Below, one piece after another: positions 20,356-31,613 of a stretch of DNA of 63,666 nt. Position 1 is the first letter of the stretch. Each line of letters opens with the position of its first letter. Below the pieces are notes generated by a model. It was not told the DNA's origin. It was given only the letters and a program-made list of their open reading frames with translations, and did no database searches. Both the position numbers and the translations under genes were made by a program. Origin of the DNA: Azolla pinnata (lineage: Eukaryota > Streptophyta > Polypodiopsida > Salviniales > Salviniaceae); assembly GCA_037176905.1 (NCBI GenBank), contig JBBBWG010027368.1, positions 1 to 63,666 on the forward strand, given 5' to 3'.

Positions 20356-23300
20356 GGAAATGCACAAGGAGATCCTCGCATTGTGCCAAAGAGGCCACAT
20401 TTCCTCCGCGCTTCAGCTGCTCCCGCTCTCGCCCTCTCCGCTCCCCGACAACCTCTGCATCTTCCTCCTCAAGTCTTGCATCAAGAAGAAGGCCCTGCAT
20501 CATGTTCGCCAGGTATTCGACCACATCTCGAGCCGCAAGGGCCCTCGCCCCGGCGGAGGAGGAGCTCTTGCTGATTACTCCATCATCGCCTTTGCGAAGT
20601 GCGGGGGCATGAAAGATGCATCGGAGGCGTTTCGGGCCATGGCGGAGCCGACCTTGTTCGCCTGGTCAGCCATGGTATCTGGCTATGCATCATCTGGAAG
20701 GGGTCAGGAGGCCATCGAGATGTATCGCCTCATGCGGGAGAACAACTTCGATCCCGATGCCCATGTGTATGTGAGCTTGTTCAAAGCATGCGGCGCTGTG
20801 CCCGACCTCGACATGGGCAAGGCTTTGCACGCCGAAGTCAAGCGCAGAGGGCTTGTTCCCAATGTGTTTGTCGGGAACTCGATCGTGAGCATGTATGGCA
20901 AATGCGGGTGCATCCGCGAAGCGGAGCTCGTGTTCTCGGAGATGTGCGAGCGCAACGTGGTGTCGTGGAACGCGATGCTCTCGGGGTACGTCGAGCAAGG
21001 GGATGCGGAGAAGGTGCTGTTGCTCTACAGGCAAATGCGAGAAGAGGAAGATGGGATCGATCCGAACGAGCTTAGCTTCGTCATGGCCATTCAAGCCTGT
21101 TGTCTTCTCCGAGATGCGATCCCTGAGCAAGGGCGGAACGGAAGGTCTTGCCTGCTACTTCTCGGGCGTGCTCTGCATGCGGATGCTCATCGGAAGGGAT
21201 TCCTCTCGCATCTTGTCGTAGCTAGTGCGCTCATGTGCATGTACGGCAAGCTCGGCGACGTCGGAAGCGTCGAGGGAGTCTTTGCTCGCAGGTTTGAGCA
21301 CAACGTCGTGACGTGGACCACGTTGCTGAAAGCATACATCCATCAAGGGGACGGAGCGAAGGCGTTGTGGATGTACCGAGAAATGCTCGAGGAGGAGGTG
21401 TCTCTAGACGAGAAGGCGTTGGTGCTTTTCTTTCAAGCCTGTGCCATCCTCGCGGACGAGGAGGCGATCGCGATCGTGGAGGGGAGGCCGATGAAGATAA
21501 GGTCTTTGGAGATAGGCCGGGCGTTGCATAGCGATGCAAAGCGCAAGGGCCTCGACTCGGGCACCTTCGTCGGCGGCAGCGTTCTGCACATGTATGGCAA
21601 GTGTGGAAGCATCGGCGATGCCGAAGATGTATTCGCAGCTTTGCCCCAGCAGGATGTGGTGTCTTGGAACGTGATGGTTTCGGCATACGTCGATCAAGGC
21701 TACGGCGATAGAGCTTTGCATCTCTACAGAAGAATGCTGGAGGCAGGCGTTGTTGCGGACGAGCGTTCGGTCGTGAGCACGCTCCAGGCGTGTGTAGCAT
21801 GTTTGGAGGCTTGCGAGGAGTGCGAAAGCGTTTACGTGGAGATCGGGCGGAACCTTCATTCGGACGCTTGCAGAGATGGGCTCGCTTCAAACAGTTTTGT
21901 AGGCAATACTCTGATCAATTTGTACGGAAAGTGTCGATGCTTGCTGCTGGATGCGGAGCATGTGTTCCGAAGCTCGTCGAGATGCAATGTCGCGGCGTGG
22001 AACGTGATGCTCTCGGCTTACCTCGAGCAAGGCCGCGGAGATCGGTGCCTGCTTCTCTACAGGCAAATGCGGGAGGAGGGGCACGTGGAGCCCGACGAGC
22101 GAACGTTTGTGATCGCGCTCCAAGCGTGTATCGATGGCCGAGAGGAATGCTGCATCTCGCGAGAGATCGTGAGCGCATTGCACGCCGACGCTCGCAAGGA
22201 GGGCCTCGCTTCGCACGTCTTTGTGGGGAACTCGCTGATGACGTTGTATGCGAAGGCGGGCGCGATCGAGAGAGCAGAGCACGTGTTTGGCGCGCTGGCG
22301 AGCCGCCGCAACGTGGTGTCGTGGAACGTGATGCTCTCGGCCTACGTCGAGCGAGGGCAAGCGGGGCAAGCTTTGTTGTTGTATGCTCGCATGCACGAAG
22401 AGGGGAAGGCCCCAGATCCGCAGACGTTCGCGAGCGTCTTCCAAGCTTGCTCGATGCCGAAGGAAGATAGCGCAGGTATGAAGAAGGATTGCTTGAACCA
22501 GCTGCCCCTTGTCGTTATCGGTCGAGCACTGCATTCCGATGCTCGGAGGCGGGGTTTCGCTTCCCATCTGTTCGTCGGCAACAGCGTTTTGAGCATGTAT
22601 GGGAGATTCGGAGAGCTCGCGGAAGCGAGAGCGGCGTTCGACGAGCTGCACCAGCCGACGGTCGTTTCGTGGAACGCGCTGCTTTCGAGCTACGTGGAGC
22701 ACGGAAAGGGCGATGAGGCGTTGGCCTTGTACAGAAGAATGCAAGGTGAAGGAGAAGAGGGAGAGGAAGGGGTGTTGCCCAACGATGTGACGCTAGTCTG
22801 CGCCCTGCAAGCCGCGGGCGACGCTGGGGCGCGGGAGCTCTGCTACCAGATCCATTTCGCGGCGCTCTCGTCGGGCTCCGATTCGAGCTGCTTCGTCGCG
22901 ACCACGCTGATCCACGCATACGGAAACTCGGCAAACGCAGCGGACTCGGACTCGGTCTTCTGTCAGATGCTTTGCCCACGCGTGGAGCCGTGGAACGCGA
23001 GGCTTACGGCTTTCGCCGCGGAAGCCGACCATGCTGCGACGACTACTAGCCTCGGGGCGTTCGAGGAGATGATTCGTACGGGTATTCGGCCGAGCAAGGT
23101 TTCGATCTTCGCGTTGCTCTGCGCTTGTAGCTACGCTGGCCTCGTCGAGACGGGCTTGGAGTGCTTCGTCGCGATGAGCGCCGGGGATCTGGGCTTCGCC
23201 CCGGAGCTCAAGCACTACGTCATAGCCGTGGACGTGCTGGGGCGAGCCGGAGACTTCGGCAAGGTCGAGAAATTGCTCTCCGAAATGCCGCTGCAGCCCG

Positions 23301-23449
23301 ATCTGGCCCTCTGGCTGTGCTTGCTGGGTGCGTGCCGAATCCATGGCGATGTCGAGCTCGGCGAGCACGCGTATGATCGCGCCCTTCGATTGCAGCCTGA
23401 CGAGCCTGCGCTCTACGTCTCGATGTCGAATATCTATGCAAGATGGTGA
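20204..23449 (+). CDS. PLS-class pentatricopeptide repeat protein
   Basis: This intronless gene of 1081 codons is a GC-rich member of the PLS class. These proteins bind organellar RNA base by base, often at editing sites. Repeats cover about residues 75-1075: examples are AWSAMVSGYASSGRGQEAIEMYRLM, VFVGNSIVSMYGKCGCIREAELVF and NVVSWNAMLSGYVEQG. There are about seven P-L-S rounds. The C-terminus (HYVIAVDVLGRAGDFGKVEKLLSEM, then LYVSMSNIYARW) reaches the start of an E-type motif and stops, so there is no DYW deaminase and editing would need a partner. Residues about 30-52 are an Ala/Thr tract from a CAG/CAA microsatellite. A second in-frame ATG at 20360 (MHKEILALCQRG) just after that tract is an alternative start. 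Several repeats carry extra residues between motifs. Upstream overlapping frames in the other two phases arise from the same microsatellite and are not genes. Confidence 0.93.
20292..20356. repeat. CAG/CAA trinucleotide microsatellite in the PPR coding region
   Basis: About 20 CAG and CAA triplets alternate here. Read in the PPR frame they give Ala/Thr. Length change by whole triplets would keep the frame. Confidence 0.9.
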
Positions 23450-23685
23450 TGCCAGTTGCCTGAGCCAAATTGGCTATGGGCAAGCTTTGCTTCAGACATA
23501 CATATATATATAGCTTTGAAGATAACAACATCTACACCGAAATTCGGAGATGAAAGAGTTTTGTCTCTCTTGATCTGGAAATCGTCGGTGGATGGCTTTC
23601 GCGCGATGGAAATGAATCGTGGTCCTCTTGCTCTTTGGGATTGGTTGTTTGCTTGCTGTTTTGCTCTCTCTTTTTTTCCCCATCT

Positions 23686-23730
<45 letters not shown>

Positions 23731-24789
23731 CGACGCCTTATCGATACGATATTTTTCCTTGAGTGAACATTAGACGATTGTGTTTGTAATTATCATCGTA
23801 CTCTGATAGATGAGTGGAATATACAAACGTTATTGTACGTTTTGTCTCAGGGACCAATATTGGCCTAAGAAGATGTTAATATATCTTTCTTTCTTTCTAT
23901 CTCGAGCTTTTATTCACGACATGTATATGCCCTTCTCCCTTTCCTTGGCAAATGCACGATGCATTTGTATTTGTCTCACAAATTGGATTGGGAAGGCTTA
24001 CTACTATTTGGGGGAAAAAGTTTACACCCACTTGGGTTGGGTAACATTTGTCATCAACAAGGTTACAAGTATTTATAATGTGTAATCTATGAGATTGCAT
24101 AGTAATGCACGATAATGTTTGAGATTTTTAGAGCTTTCTAGAGACATATTATCATAACAGAATTTCTTTTTGTAATTTAAGATCCAATTCCAATCTTATA
24201 TCTCTTGGTGGCTGAATATGGGTCTCGCAGTATTAAGTTTGTGATTTTTTTAGCCTCACTAGACATATCTTTAATTATATCACGATATCGCGACAGACAG
24301 CTATTACTTCATTCGTGTGATGCCTAATTCGCACACAAAGGAGATTGCAAATAGGCGATCGTTCAGACTCCTCACAATTTTGGGAGACCATTTATTGTTA
24401 TTACGACATAATGTGAAAGATCACGAAAAAACGAGACAGGTTGGATTTCCAACATCTAGGACTATCAATGAATTCTGGTCAAGTCAACAATGTTTCTCTC
24501 TCGCCTTCACGTATGAGTTGTTAGCTAGTCTTTTGCATTTCATTGTTTAGGACCATGCGTATCTCAAAGCGAGCTGTTTAACTGCCACTTGCCCCATTAC
24601 AACTTGCCAAGACTCCAAACTCACGCACAAAAGTTGTAGTGTATTTTTGTGGAGTAGTAAGGTTATTTCCTTTAACTATCATCGGGCGTGTGAACTTGGG
24701 AAATTATCTCGATTGTGCTAAGCTAACCCAGGCGACGTAGACACGGGTGCTCTAGAAAACGCAGGATATATAGAAATCACTGATCCAAA
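23450..24789. other. Intergenic, AT-rich
   Basis: Downstream of the PPR stop, with a pure TC run of about 34 bases at 23693-23727. No gene, RNA or recognisable mobile element is seen. The open frames on either strand are short and carry no family motif. Confidence 0.5.
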
Positions 24790-25660
24790 CAAAGCCAACC
24801 AGAACAATCCACCGATCGATTGATCGTTCCAACTAGAGCAATCCATCGATCGATCGATCGTTCCATCCAAAACTATCAATAATCGATTGATCAATCGTTC
24901 CAGCCAGAACACTCCGTCGATCGGTCGACCGATCTAGCCAGAACAGTCCACTGATTGATCGATCGATCCAGCCAGAACAGTCCACCAATCGATCGATCAA
25001 TCCAACCAGAACAATCCACTGTTCGATTGATCCAGCCAGAACTATCCACCCATCAATCAATCGATCAATCCAACCAAAACAATACGTCGATCGATTGATC
25101 CGGTCGGAGCAATCTATCGATCGATCACTCAATCCAGCCAGAACAATCCGGCCGTCGATCGATCCAGCCCAATCAATCTAGCCAGAACAATCCATTGATC
25201 GATCGATCCAGCCAGAACAATCCACCGATCGATCGATCAAGCGATCCAGCCAGAACAATCCATCGATCGATCGATCGATCGATCCAACCAGAACAATCCA
25301 CCGATCGATCGATCGATCCAGCCTGAACAATCCATTGATCGACTGATCTAGCCAAAACAATCCACCCATCGACCGATCCAGCCAGCCAGAACAACCCAAT
25401 GATCGATCGATCCAGCCAGAACGGTCCACAGATCGATCGATCGATCCAGCTAGAATAGTCCACCGATCGATCGATCGATCCAGCCGGAACAGTCCACCGA
25501 TCGATCGATCGATCCAGCCGGAACAGTCCACCGATCGATCGATCGACCGATCCAGCCGGAACAGTCCACCGATCGATCGATCGATCGATCCAGCCGGAAC
25601 AGTCCACCGATCGATCGATCGATCGATCCAGCCGGAACAATCCACCGATCGATCCGGCCA
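24790..25660. repeat. GATCGATC minisatellite, about 870 bases
   Basis: About 25 units of 28-40 bases take the form GATCGATCGATCCAGCCGGAACAGTCCACC, with CCAACCAGAACAATCCATC variants. Units toward 25440-25640 are nearly identical, while units near 24800 are diverged, as expected from growth at one end. The array reads open on the minus strand as Ile-Asp-Arg-Ser-rich frames, an effect of the repeat and not a gene. Confidence 0.93.
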
Positions 25661-25854
25661 GAGCAATGCCCAGGGAAAAAGCAGAAAGCAGAAAGGCAAA
25701 AAGAGAGCAGAAAGCAAGCAGAGAAGGATGAGGATTGAGCCCAATCTTTTTTTTTTGTTTTCGTTCTGTGTTTTTTTTTTTTCCCCTGTTTTTTGTTGTT
25801 GAAGAAAAGGCTTTTTAGGTTTTATTTAATTCACACAATCAAAAATCGTTCTGG

Positions 25855-25884
25855 GGTTCTTCTTCTTCTTCTTCATCTTCTTCT

Positions 25885-25916
<32 letters not shown>

Positions 25917-25925
25917 TTCTGTTTC
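25855..25925. repeat. CTT microsatellite in the LARP1 leader
   Basis: A CTT/TCTTC tract followed by a perfect GAGCA pentamer run at 25939-25967 lies about 100 bases before the LARP1 ATG, likely within the 5' untranslated region. Confidence 0.85.
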
Positions 25926-26020
25926 TGTTTCCTCCTTCGAGCAGAGCAGAGCAGAGCAGAGCAGAGCAGACGAACGGGCGGAAGACAGAGAGAGCTGCCG
26001 AATCTTCTGCCCCCTGCGCC

Positions 26021-29000
26021 ATGGCTGCTGCCCTCCCAGATCCTCCCACGCCTCCCTCAGATCCGATCACTTCCGCCCATGGCGGTGATAAGCTTCACGA
26101 CCCTCCTCCTCCCTCCGATGCTTCTTCCCCGCCCTCCCTTCCAATCGCCCCCCGCAACGCCCACGCCCCTGATGCCGCCGGCGTTCTCAAGGATATCGTC
26201 TCCAACACGTGCCCCAGCCCTGCGGCTCCCTCCGACGTCGCTCCCTCCCCCCTCGATGCCGAGAGCTCTGAAACCAGGGCTTCGAAGCCCCCCTGGAAGA
26301 AACCTTCGGTGAGCGGTGAAGAAGAGCGGAGGGTGCCTCAGCCGGTCCTAGGAGCTGTTATCTGGCCGGCATTGAGCGAAAGCCGCAGCTCGAAGCTCTC
26401 ATCTCAGCCCAAGAAGCCCAAGGATTCGACTGGAAGCACCGCGTTTCCCAAGGTATGATTTTTGATTCTTGCATAACCCTGCTAACGTAAGAGGTCCGCC
26501 GGGTGGGCTCTGCGCAGCGTAATGCTGAGTTTCTAGTGATGAACCGATAACACTTGGGCTGAGTTCTGGCAAGGTATGACTAAACGGCTCTGTATAGTTC
26601 AACGTCCAGAATGCATCGCATAAGGTTTGATAGAGTGTTGTCGAGGTTCAGTTATCATCATCCTCAGACAGATCATCAGGTAGCGTTCCGCGTGGAACGT
26701 TCATATCGGTCTTACATTATTAAGAAAAGCGAATTGTATTAGCTTTGGTGGTATGATCATCCTTAACTAGCTGGGCTGCGAATTGGAGAGGCATATTCCC
26801 AGTTCTTATATATGCACCACATATAGTCCTCTCCAAGGGACATATGCGTACCTTTTGGAGTTTGTGTTTATTTTGATTATTTTGATGAGCATAGGAATAC
26901 CTTTATAATGAAGTAATAAATGCCAGATGTTGGTTATCGAGTTATGTAATATCGAGTCTAGAAGTTCATCAAGTTTGAGCTCTATGCATTACAGAGTGAT
27001 CTGTGACTAAGCACCTTGGAAAAATGAATTGTAGAGTTTTAAGTTAGGATTGTATACAGAACGAGCATTTGGAGAGGCATCTGTCACAAAACTAGCATTT
27101 GTTACTGTTCTAGGATCAATTTATTGCTTTTACTTTAGAGAGGTATATGGCAATGTCTTTTTACTCATCAAAGAAGCGATAAACAAGAGATTAGTGGATT
27201 CAGCTATAGAGTTAAGCGGTGCATAAAGGGCTATGGAGGTCTCAACCCTCTGATGGCATCTTAGACTTGTCCAAAAACATTATGCATTGAGAAACTTCTC
27301 AATTACCTCACAGGCAATGAGGTTGCATCATGGATTATCTTAGTATTTCCCTAAAAGTCATGTATTTGTTCCTAGAATCATGTAGAGGCAGAGCATGAAT
27401 GCGGAATGTGTTCCCTTGAATGATATCAGCATTTGTAACCTCCTCAGTCAAGGGACCGTTGGCATTTAAGTTTTTGTTGCTGAAGTTAAGAGCTGCCTTC
27501 TGGAGGTTAGCAACAGATGAAATGAAGGTTGAATATGGTACTGGTTCCCTCTTAGGATATTTCTTTTGATGTCAGATGACGGATGTCTACGAGAGATTAA
27601 AATGTTACTGGAAAAATCTAGCCATTGGATAAATGTAGCTTTTAACTGGTCAAAGTAATTTTTGCAGGAAGGAGGACGGTCTGAAACTTTACCTTGTTCA
27701 AATGATGATTCAAACTCAACAAATAACCCTTCACAGCACCTAGGAGGGAAATATAGACCTCCTCCTTTCAAAGGAAATGAAAATAATAAACCGAGAAACA
27801 ATACTATTTCTGGTACAGATCCTCTGATAAAGCATGAGCCAAAGATGAAAACAAATCCCCCTAATGCAGAGCATAGAGCACCTTTCTACAGGAATGATGG
27901 AATGGGCAATAACATGAGGAAATGGCGCAACAATAACAGAGATCAAGGGAAAGGAAATCAAGGATGGTACCACCATGGCCGTGCTTATGAACATGGCAGA
28001 GATATGCCTGTTCTATTGCATGAACAGCGCATTGGCCCTAGGAACATGCCACGGCCCCCTCATCCTGCTTTCGTGAATTTGAACACTGGATTCTATCATC
28101 CACCGAATTTTCCAAGTATGTTCCCTTTCTCTATTTATACACTTGTGCAACATTTGTTTAGTATGTACATACCATTAACCTTGAGCAACAGTTTAGGAAT
28201 TCCAACTTTGAGAACTACCTGAGGGAGCAAACCATTTTGTTACATATGTTAATGTAATCGTTGTAATGTAGCAGGCAATGAATTATGTTGTTTTCCTTAT
28301 TATCCTTAACGAAGTAAACGGGTTCTCTCTACTACTACCCGTTGCATGTCTTCGTGGATCGATGAATGAGGTTGATTGTTTTACAGCGGATGGGGAGTAT
28401 ACTATGTACTGAAATACAGCGAATGGTTATGTTTTACAGATGGTGGAGTATACTATGTACCGCCAGGTGTGCCTGGTGTGCCGGGTTATGTAAGGACACC
28501 TCCATACTTTCCTCCAATTGTTCCCCCCGCAGGGATGATGCATGGTCCAGATCCGATCACTTTACGATCAATGATAATGAAACAGATTGAATATTATTTC
28601 AGGTATATGGAGAGCAGTCGTTTTATGATTGGTCAGTTCACACAGCTTTTGATATCAACACCTGCTCGTTTCAATTTGTAGCATTGAGAATTTGTGTAAA
28701 GATGTTTATCTGCGCTCAAATATGGACGAGCAAGGATTTGTTCCAGTCACACTTCTTGCTAGTTTCAACAGGGTGAGTTCCTCGTACATGGTGTTTCGCT
28801 TCTCTGTATTACAGTGCAGGGTCTTGTACGCTTGCAGAGAGAGTCTTATGTTTCAGATCTAAATCTTGTGACTAGGTACAAATGCTGTGTATGAATCCAA
28901 ATTTGATCCTTGAATCATTACAACACTCTACAGTCCTTGAAGTTCAGGTATAATTCCAGTTTGATCACATTAATGTATTCTTAAAGCTTAAATTCAGCTG

Positions 29001-29799
29001 AACTCCAAACCCTTTTCCCTTTTGTAGTATGACAGAGTACGCAGACGAAACGATTGGGAAAAATGGATACTAAAACCAGCAGAAAGTAACCTTATGCGTG
29101 AGGAACACACTGCTGGAGATGGTAAACGCCCTGTGAGAGATAACCTTGTTTTTCTCTTGTTTCACTTCATCCGTTTGACATGCATTTGTGTATATTTACT
29201 CGGTTTCAGTTAAATCTTTAGGAGAATCCCCTGCAGATTGTAATGAAATAACTACCCGACTTGAAAACTCACTGAATACAAATACATTGTCTACATCTTC
29301 TCCTTCGGAGCTCCAAGCGGGAAGAAAGAATGATACCGATGCCTTCAGCAACAGGCATCGTGAATCTAGCTCAACAGCTACTTCAGTAACCAATGGTGAA
29401 ACAAGTAGGAGAAATGATGTGCATAGTCCTCTGAGTGCAAGCAGGTCGACATTGTATGAACAATCACCAAGGTTAATGATCATCGATGACCCATGTTCAG
29501 AATCTGCCATCACATTAAAAAGGTACTTATGCAAGGCATAGCTAAATTGCATTTTTATGGTGGAGGGCTGAAGGCCACACATAAAAGAGACTTAGGAACT
29601 AATACCTTACAATAGCCTAAACATGTAACTAACAGAATTTCTAAGAACTGAACTTCCTTCTCACGTACGTTTAAATGTTTTCTTGGTGGTCAGCCACAAT
29701 AGAGAATCTGAAGATCGTTTGGAGGTAGACAATAGAGATGCCCAACGATTTATCAATGTTAGCCATGCACAACTCGGATCAGTCATTGCAGTTCCTTAG
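26021..29799 (+). CDS. LARP1: La-related protein 1, short form (LARP1b/c-like)
   Basis: RNA-binding protein of the LARP1 family, which controls translation and decay of mRNAs in the cytosol. Exons are 26021-26452, 27668-28115, 28440-28602, 28682-28772, 28876-28947, 29028-29121, 29210-29522 and 29694-29799. All introns are GT-AG, phases agree throughout, and the product is about 572 aa. The N-terminus is Pro/Ser-rich with VPQPVLGAVIWPAL, the plant LARP1 WPAL-type motif. Exon 2 is rich in Asn, Arg and Gly (RKWRNNNRDQGKGNQG). The La motif lies at about residues 340-425: QIEYYF then SIENLCKDVYLRSNMDEQGFVPVTLLASFNR, TVLEVQYDRVRRRNDWEKWIL. The C-terminus is Ser/Asn-rich and ends in SVIAVP. No DM15 region (the cap-binding repeats of full-length LARP1) is present, which matches the shorter plant LARP1 paralogues. 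The start was chosen as the first ATG in the frame with a good context (GCCATGG). Confidence 0.94.
28378..28464 (+). repeat. Duplicated splice acceptor in LARP1 intron 2
   Basis: GTTTTACAGCGGATGGGGAGTATACTATG at 28378 and GTTTTACAGATGGTGGAGTATACTATG at 28431 are near copies, 53 bases apart. The second is the true acceptor and start of LARP1 exon 3. Use of the first would shift the frame and meet a stop within nine codons. Confidence 0.85.
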
Positions 29800-31532
29800 T
29801 AAAGGTACATCATTCTGACCTTGAAACTGCATAGGCAGGCAAATCTATGGTAGCTAAAATTCCCAATAGATTGTGGAATGTTGATTCAACCTTATTAACG
29901 AGTAAATAAATGAGCATAAGGATCAGAGTCTTGATTATGATGGAAATCGAGTTGGTGGTATGAACCCCCAATGATAAAGATATTGTTACGTTGAAGCTGC
30001 ATTGATACCAATCTCTTTTCTTCTCTTTTCTTTTGTATTACAAGGTGCTAATTATTGTTTGTCTGTGCTATGTGGCAGGGTATATTGTTGAGGATCAAAC
30101 GACGAGAGTTTTTCTTTTCTTTTTGCTTTTTCAGTTTCCCTACTTTTTCCTTGTTTTTCTTTCTTCCGAATGCTTCAAAAAAAAACAGCGTCTATGGCTT
30201 TCTGCTTTTTGCATGGCTTGCGGGTTTCGACAATACCGTGGCACCGAGTAGCAAAACAAAAGCAAGGCAGAATTCAATCAACGTCGGGGTTCTTTTTTGA
30301 GTCGACATAATTTGCAGCTCGATTTTCAATCAGAAAAATGGGCTCCCTGGAGAAATTTCAGCTTTTTCTTTTTTCATTTCCTTCAGATCAATATGGAATA
30401 TACAAACAATAAAAGAATTTTGTTCCCAAGGGAGAAGGGCTCAGCCCAGCCAGCTGGATATAAGGGCTTGTTCAAAAAAAACGAAGAAAAAAGCAAAAAA
30501 AACGGAAAAAAAGCAAAAAACGGAGAGGAGGTTTGCATTTCTCTGCTCTGTTCTGTTTGGTTCTCTCTTTTCATTTTTTTTTTTTTGGGGGCCTGAGCAA
30601 AGCTACTTTGGACATGAAGAGTTCTATCATGGAGAAGGAAAGAGGCATTATGCAATGGAGTGATCATACTTATTTTTTTAAACTTCCGCAGCTGAACTAT
30701 AAGAAGCTTTTGGAGCCAAATTTTGAGTGGTTGGACATGGTGAAATTGTTTCTTTCTTTTTTGCTGGGATAATTGATGCTTGCAAATATGGGAAAACACC
30801 ATCAGGAATAAATCCTCGTGTTGAGTTGAGAGCTGTGAAAGGCTACTGGTGCTTTCTGCTTTACAAAAGAATGCGTATCTGAATTTTCGTCTAACTGAAT
30901 TGTTAAGCATTGTGAAGTTGTGTGTGTGTTGCTTTACAAGAGGAAGCATGGGATGAAGCGATGGTGATACCAGGTTCAGTAGACTGTGCAGTAGTCGAAA
31001 TTGAGTTGCATTGAGAGCTTTGGTGGTTTAGCATATGATGGATTGGTTTAGGATTGGAAGCCACCTTGCTCGCATCATTAATCAACACCAAACAATTAAT
31101 TGGTGACTCGCTTGAGCCTTTCAATGATCAAATTACAAGAGGAGAATGCATTACAAGGCTATCAAAGCTAGCTTTCTGTGGAATGGCATCAGAAGCTCGA
31201 TTCCGCAGCAGCTGATCTGAGCGCGGATTTCTGATCAAGTTACCGGACGAATCGTCATGCAAACCGTATAACGGTGATGCAACTATCAAAGCTAGCTTTC
31301 TGTTGAATGGCATCAGAAGCTCGATTCCGCAGCAGCCGATCCGAGCGCGGATTTCTGATCAAGTTACCGGACGAATCGTCATGCAAACCGTATAACGGTG
31401 ATGCAATGCACACCGCCACATTATATCATACAATATGCATCAAAGTGCGTGTGAAATTCATTCAGCAACGCCATGAAAAAGATTGTGGTGAAGTGGAAGG
31501 TGGATGGATAGTAGATGATGGAAAAAAGTGGG
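29800..31532. other. Intergenic, LARP1 3' flank
   Basis: T-rich and A-rich runs occur at 30100-30600. No convincing coding frame is present. The region ends in the tandem duplication at 31159-31406, next to the tRNA gene. Confidence 0.5.
31159..31406. repeat. 124-base near-perfect tandem duplication
   Basis: CTATCAAAGCTAGCTTTCTG begins at 31159 and again at 31283. The two copies differ at about three positions only, so the event is recent. The segment has no evident gene content. Confidence 0.93.
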
Positions 31533-31540
31533 AAAAAAGA
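31533..31540 (-). terminator. RNA polymerase III terminator of tRNA-Asp
   Basis: On the minus strand a run of six T lies just past the 3' end of the tRNA gene, the standard pol III stop. A second T run lies a few bases further on. Confidence 0.8.
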
Positions 31541-31541
31541 G

Positions 31542-31613
31542 CGCCGTTGCCGGGGATCGAACCCGGGTCACCCGCGTGACAGGCGGGAATACTCACCACT
31601 ATACTACAACGAC
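31542..31613 (-). tRNA. tRNA-Asp (GUC anticodon)
   Basis: This 72-base gene folds as a full cloverleaf. The acceptor stem pairs GTCGTTG with CAACGGC, the discriminator is G, the D-arm contains TAGTGGTGAGTA, the anticodon is GTC (complement at plus 31578-31580) and the T-arm contains GGGTTCGATCC, which is also box B. Box A is TATAGTGGTGA. There is no intron and no encoded CCA. It matches the nuclear plant tRNA-Asp pattern and is followed by a T-run terminator. It looks intact. Confidence 0.97.

Noticed and set aside
19875-20612. Overlapping frames of 245 and 202 codons in the two other phases before the PPR gene
   Set aside because: They read the same CAG/CAA tract as poly-Gln and Ser/Asn and end inside the PPR coding region. 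The PPR repeats are in the third frame only.
24833-25744. Minus-strand frames of repeated Ile-Asp-Arg-Ser and Cys-Ser-Gly-Trp
   Set aside because: These are translations of the GATCGATCCAGCC minisatellite. Unit length varies and the frame drifts, with no start context or family.
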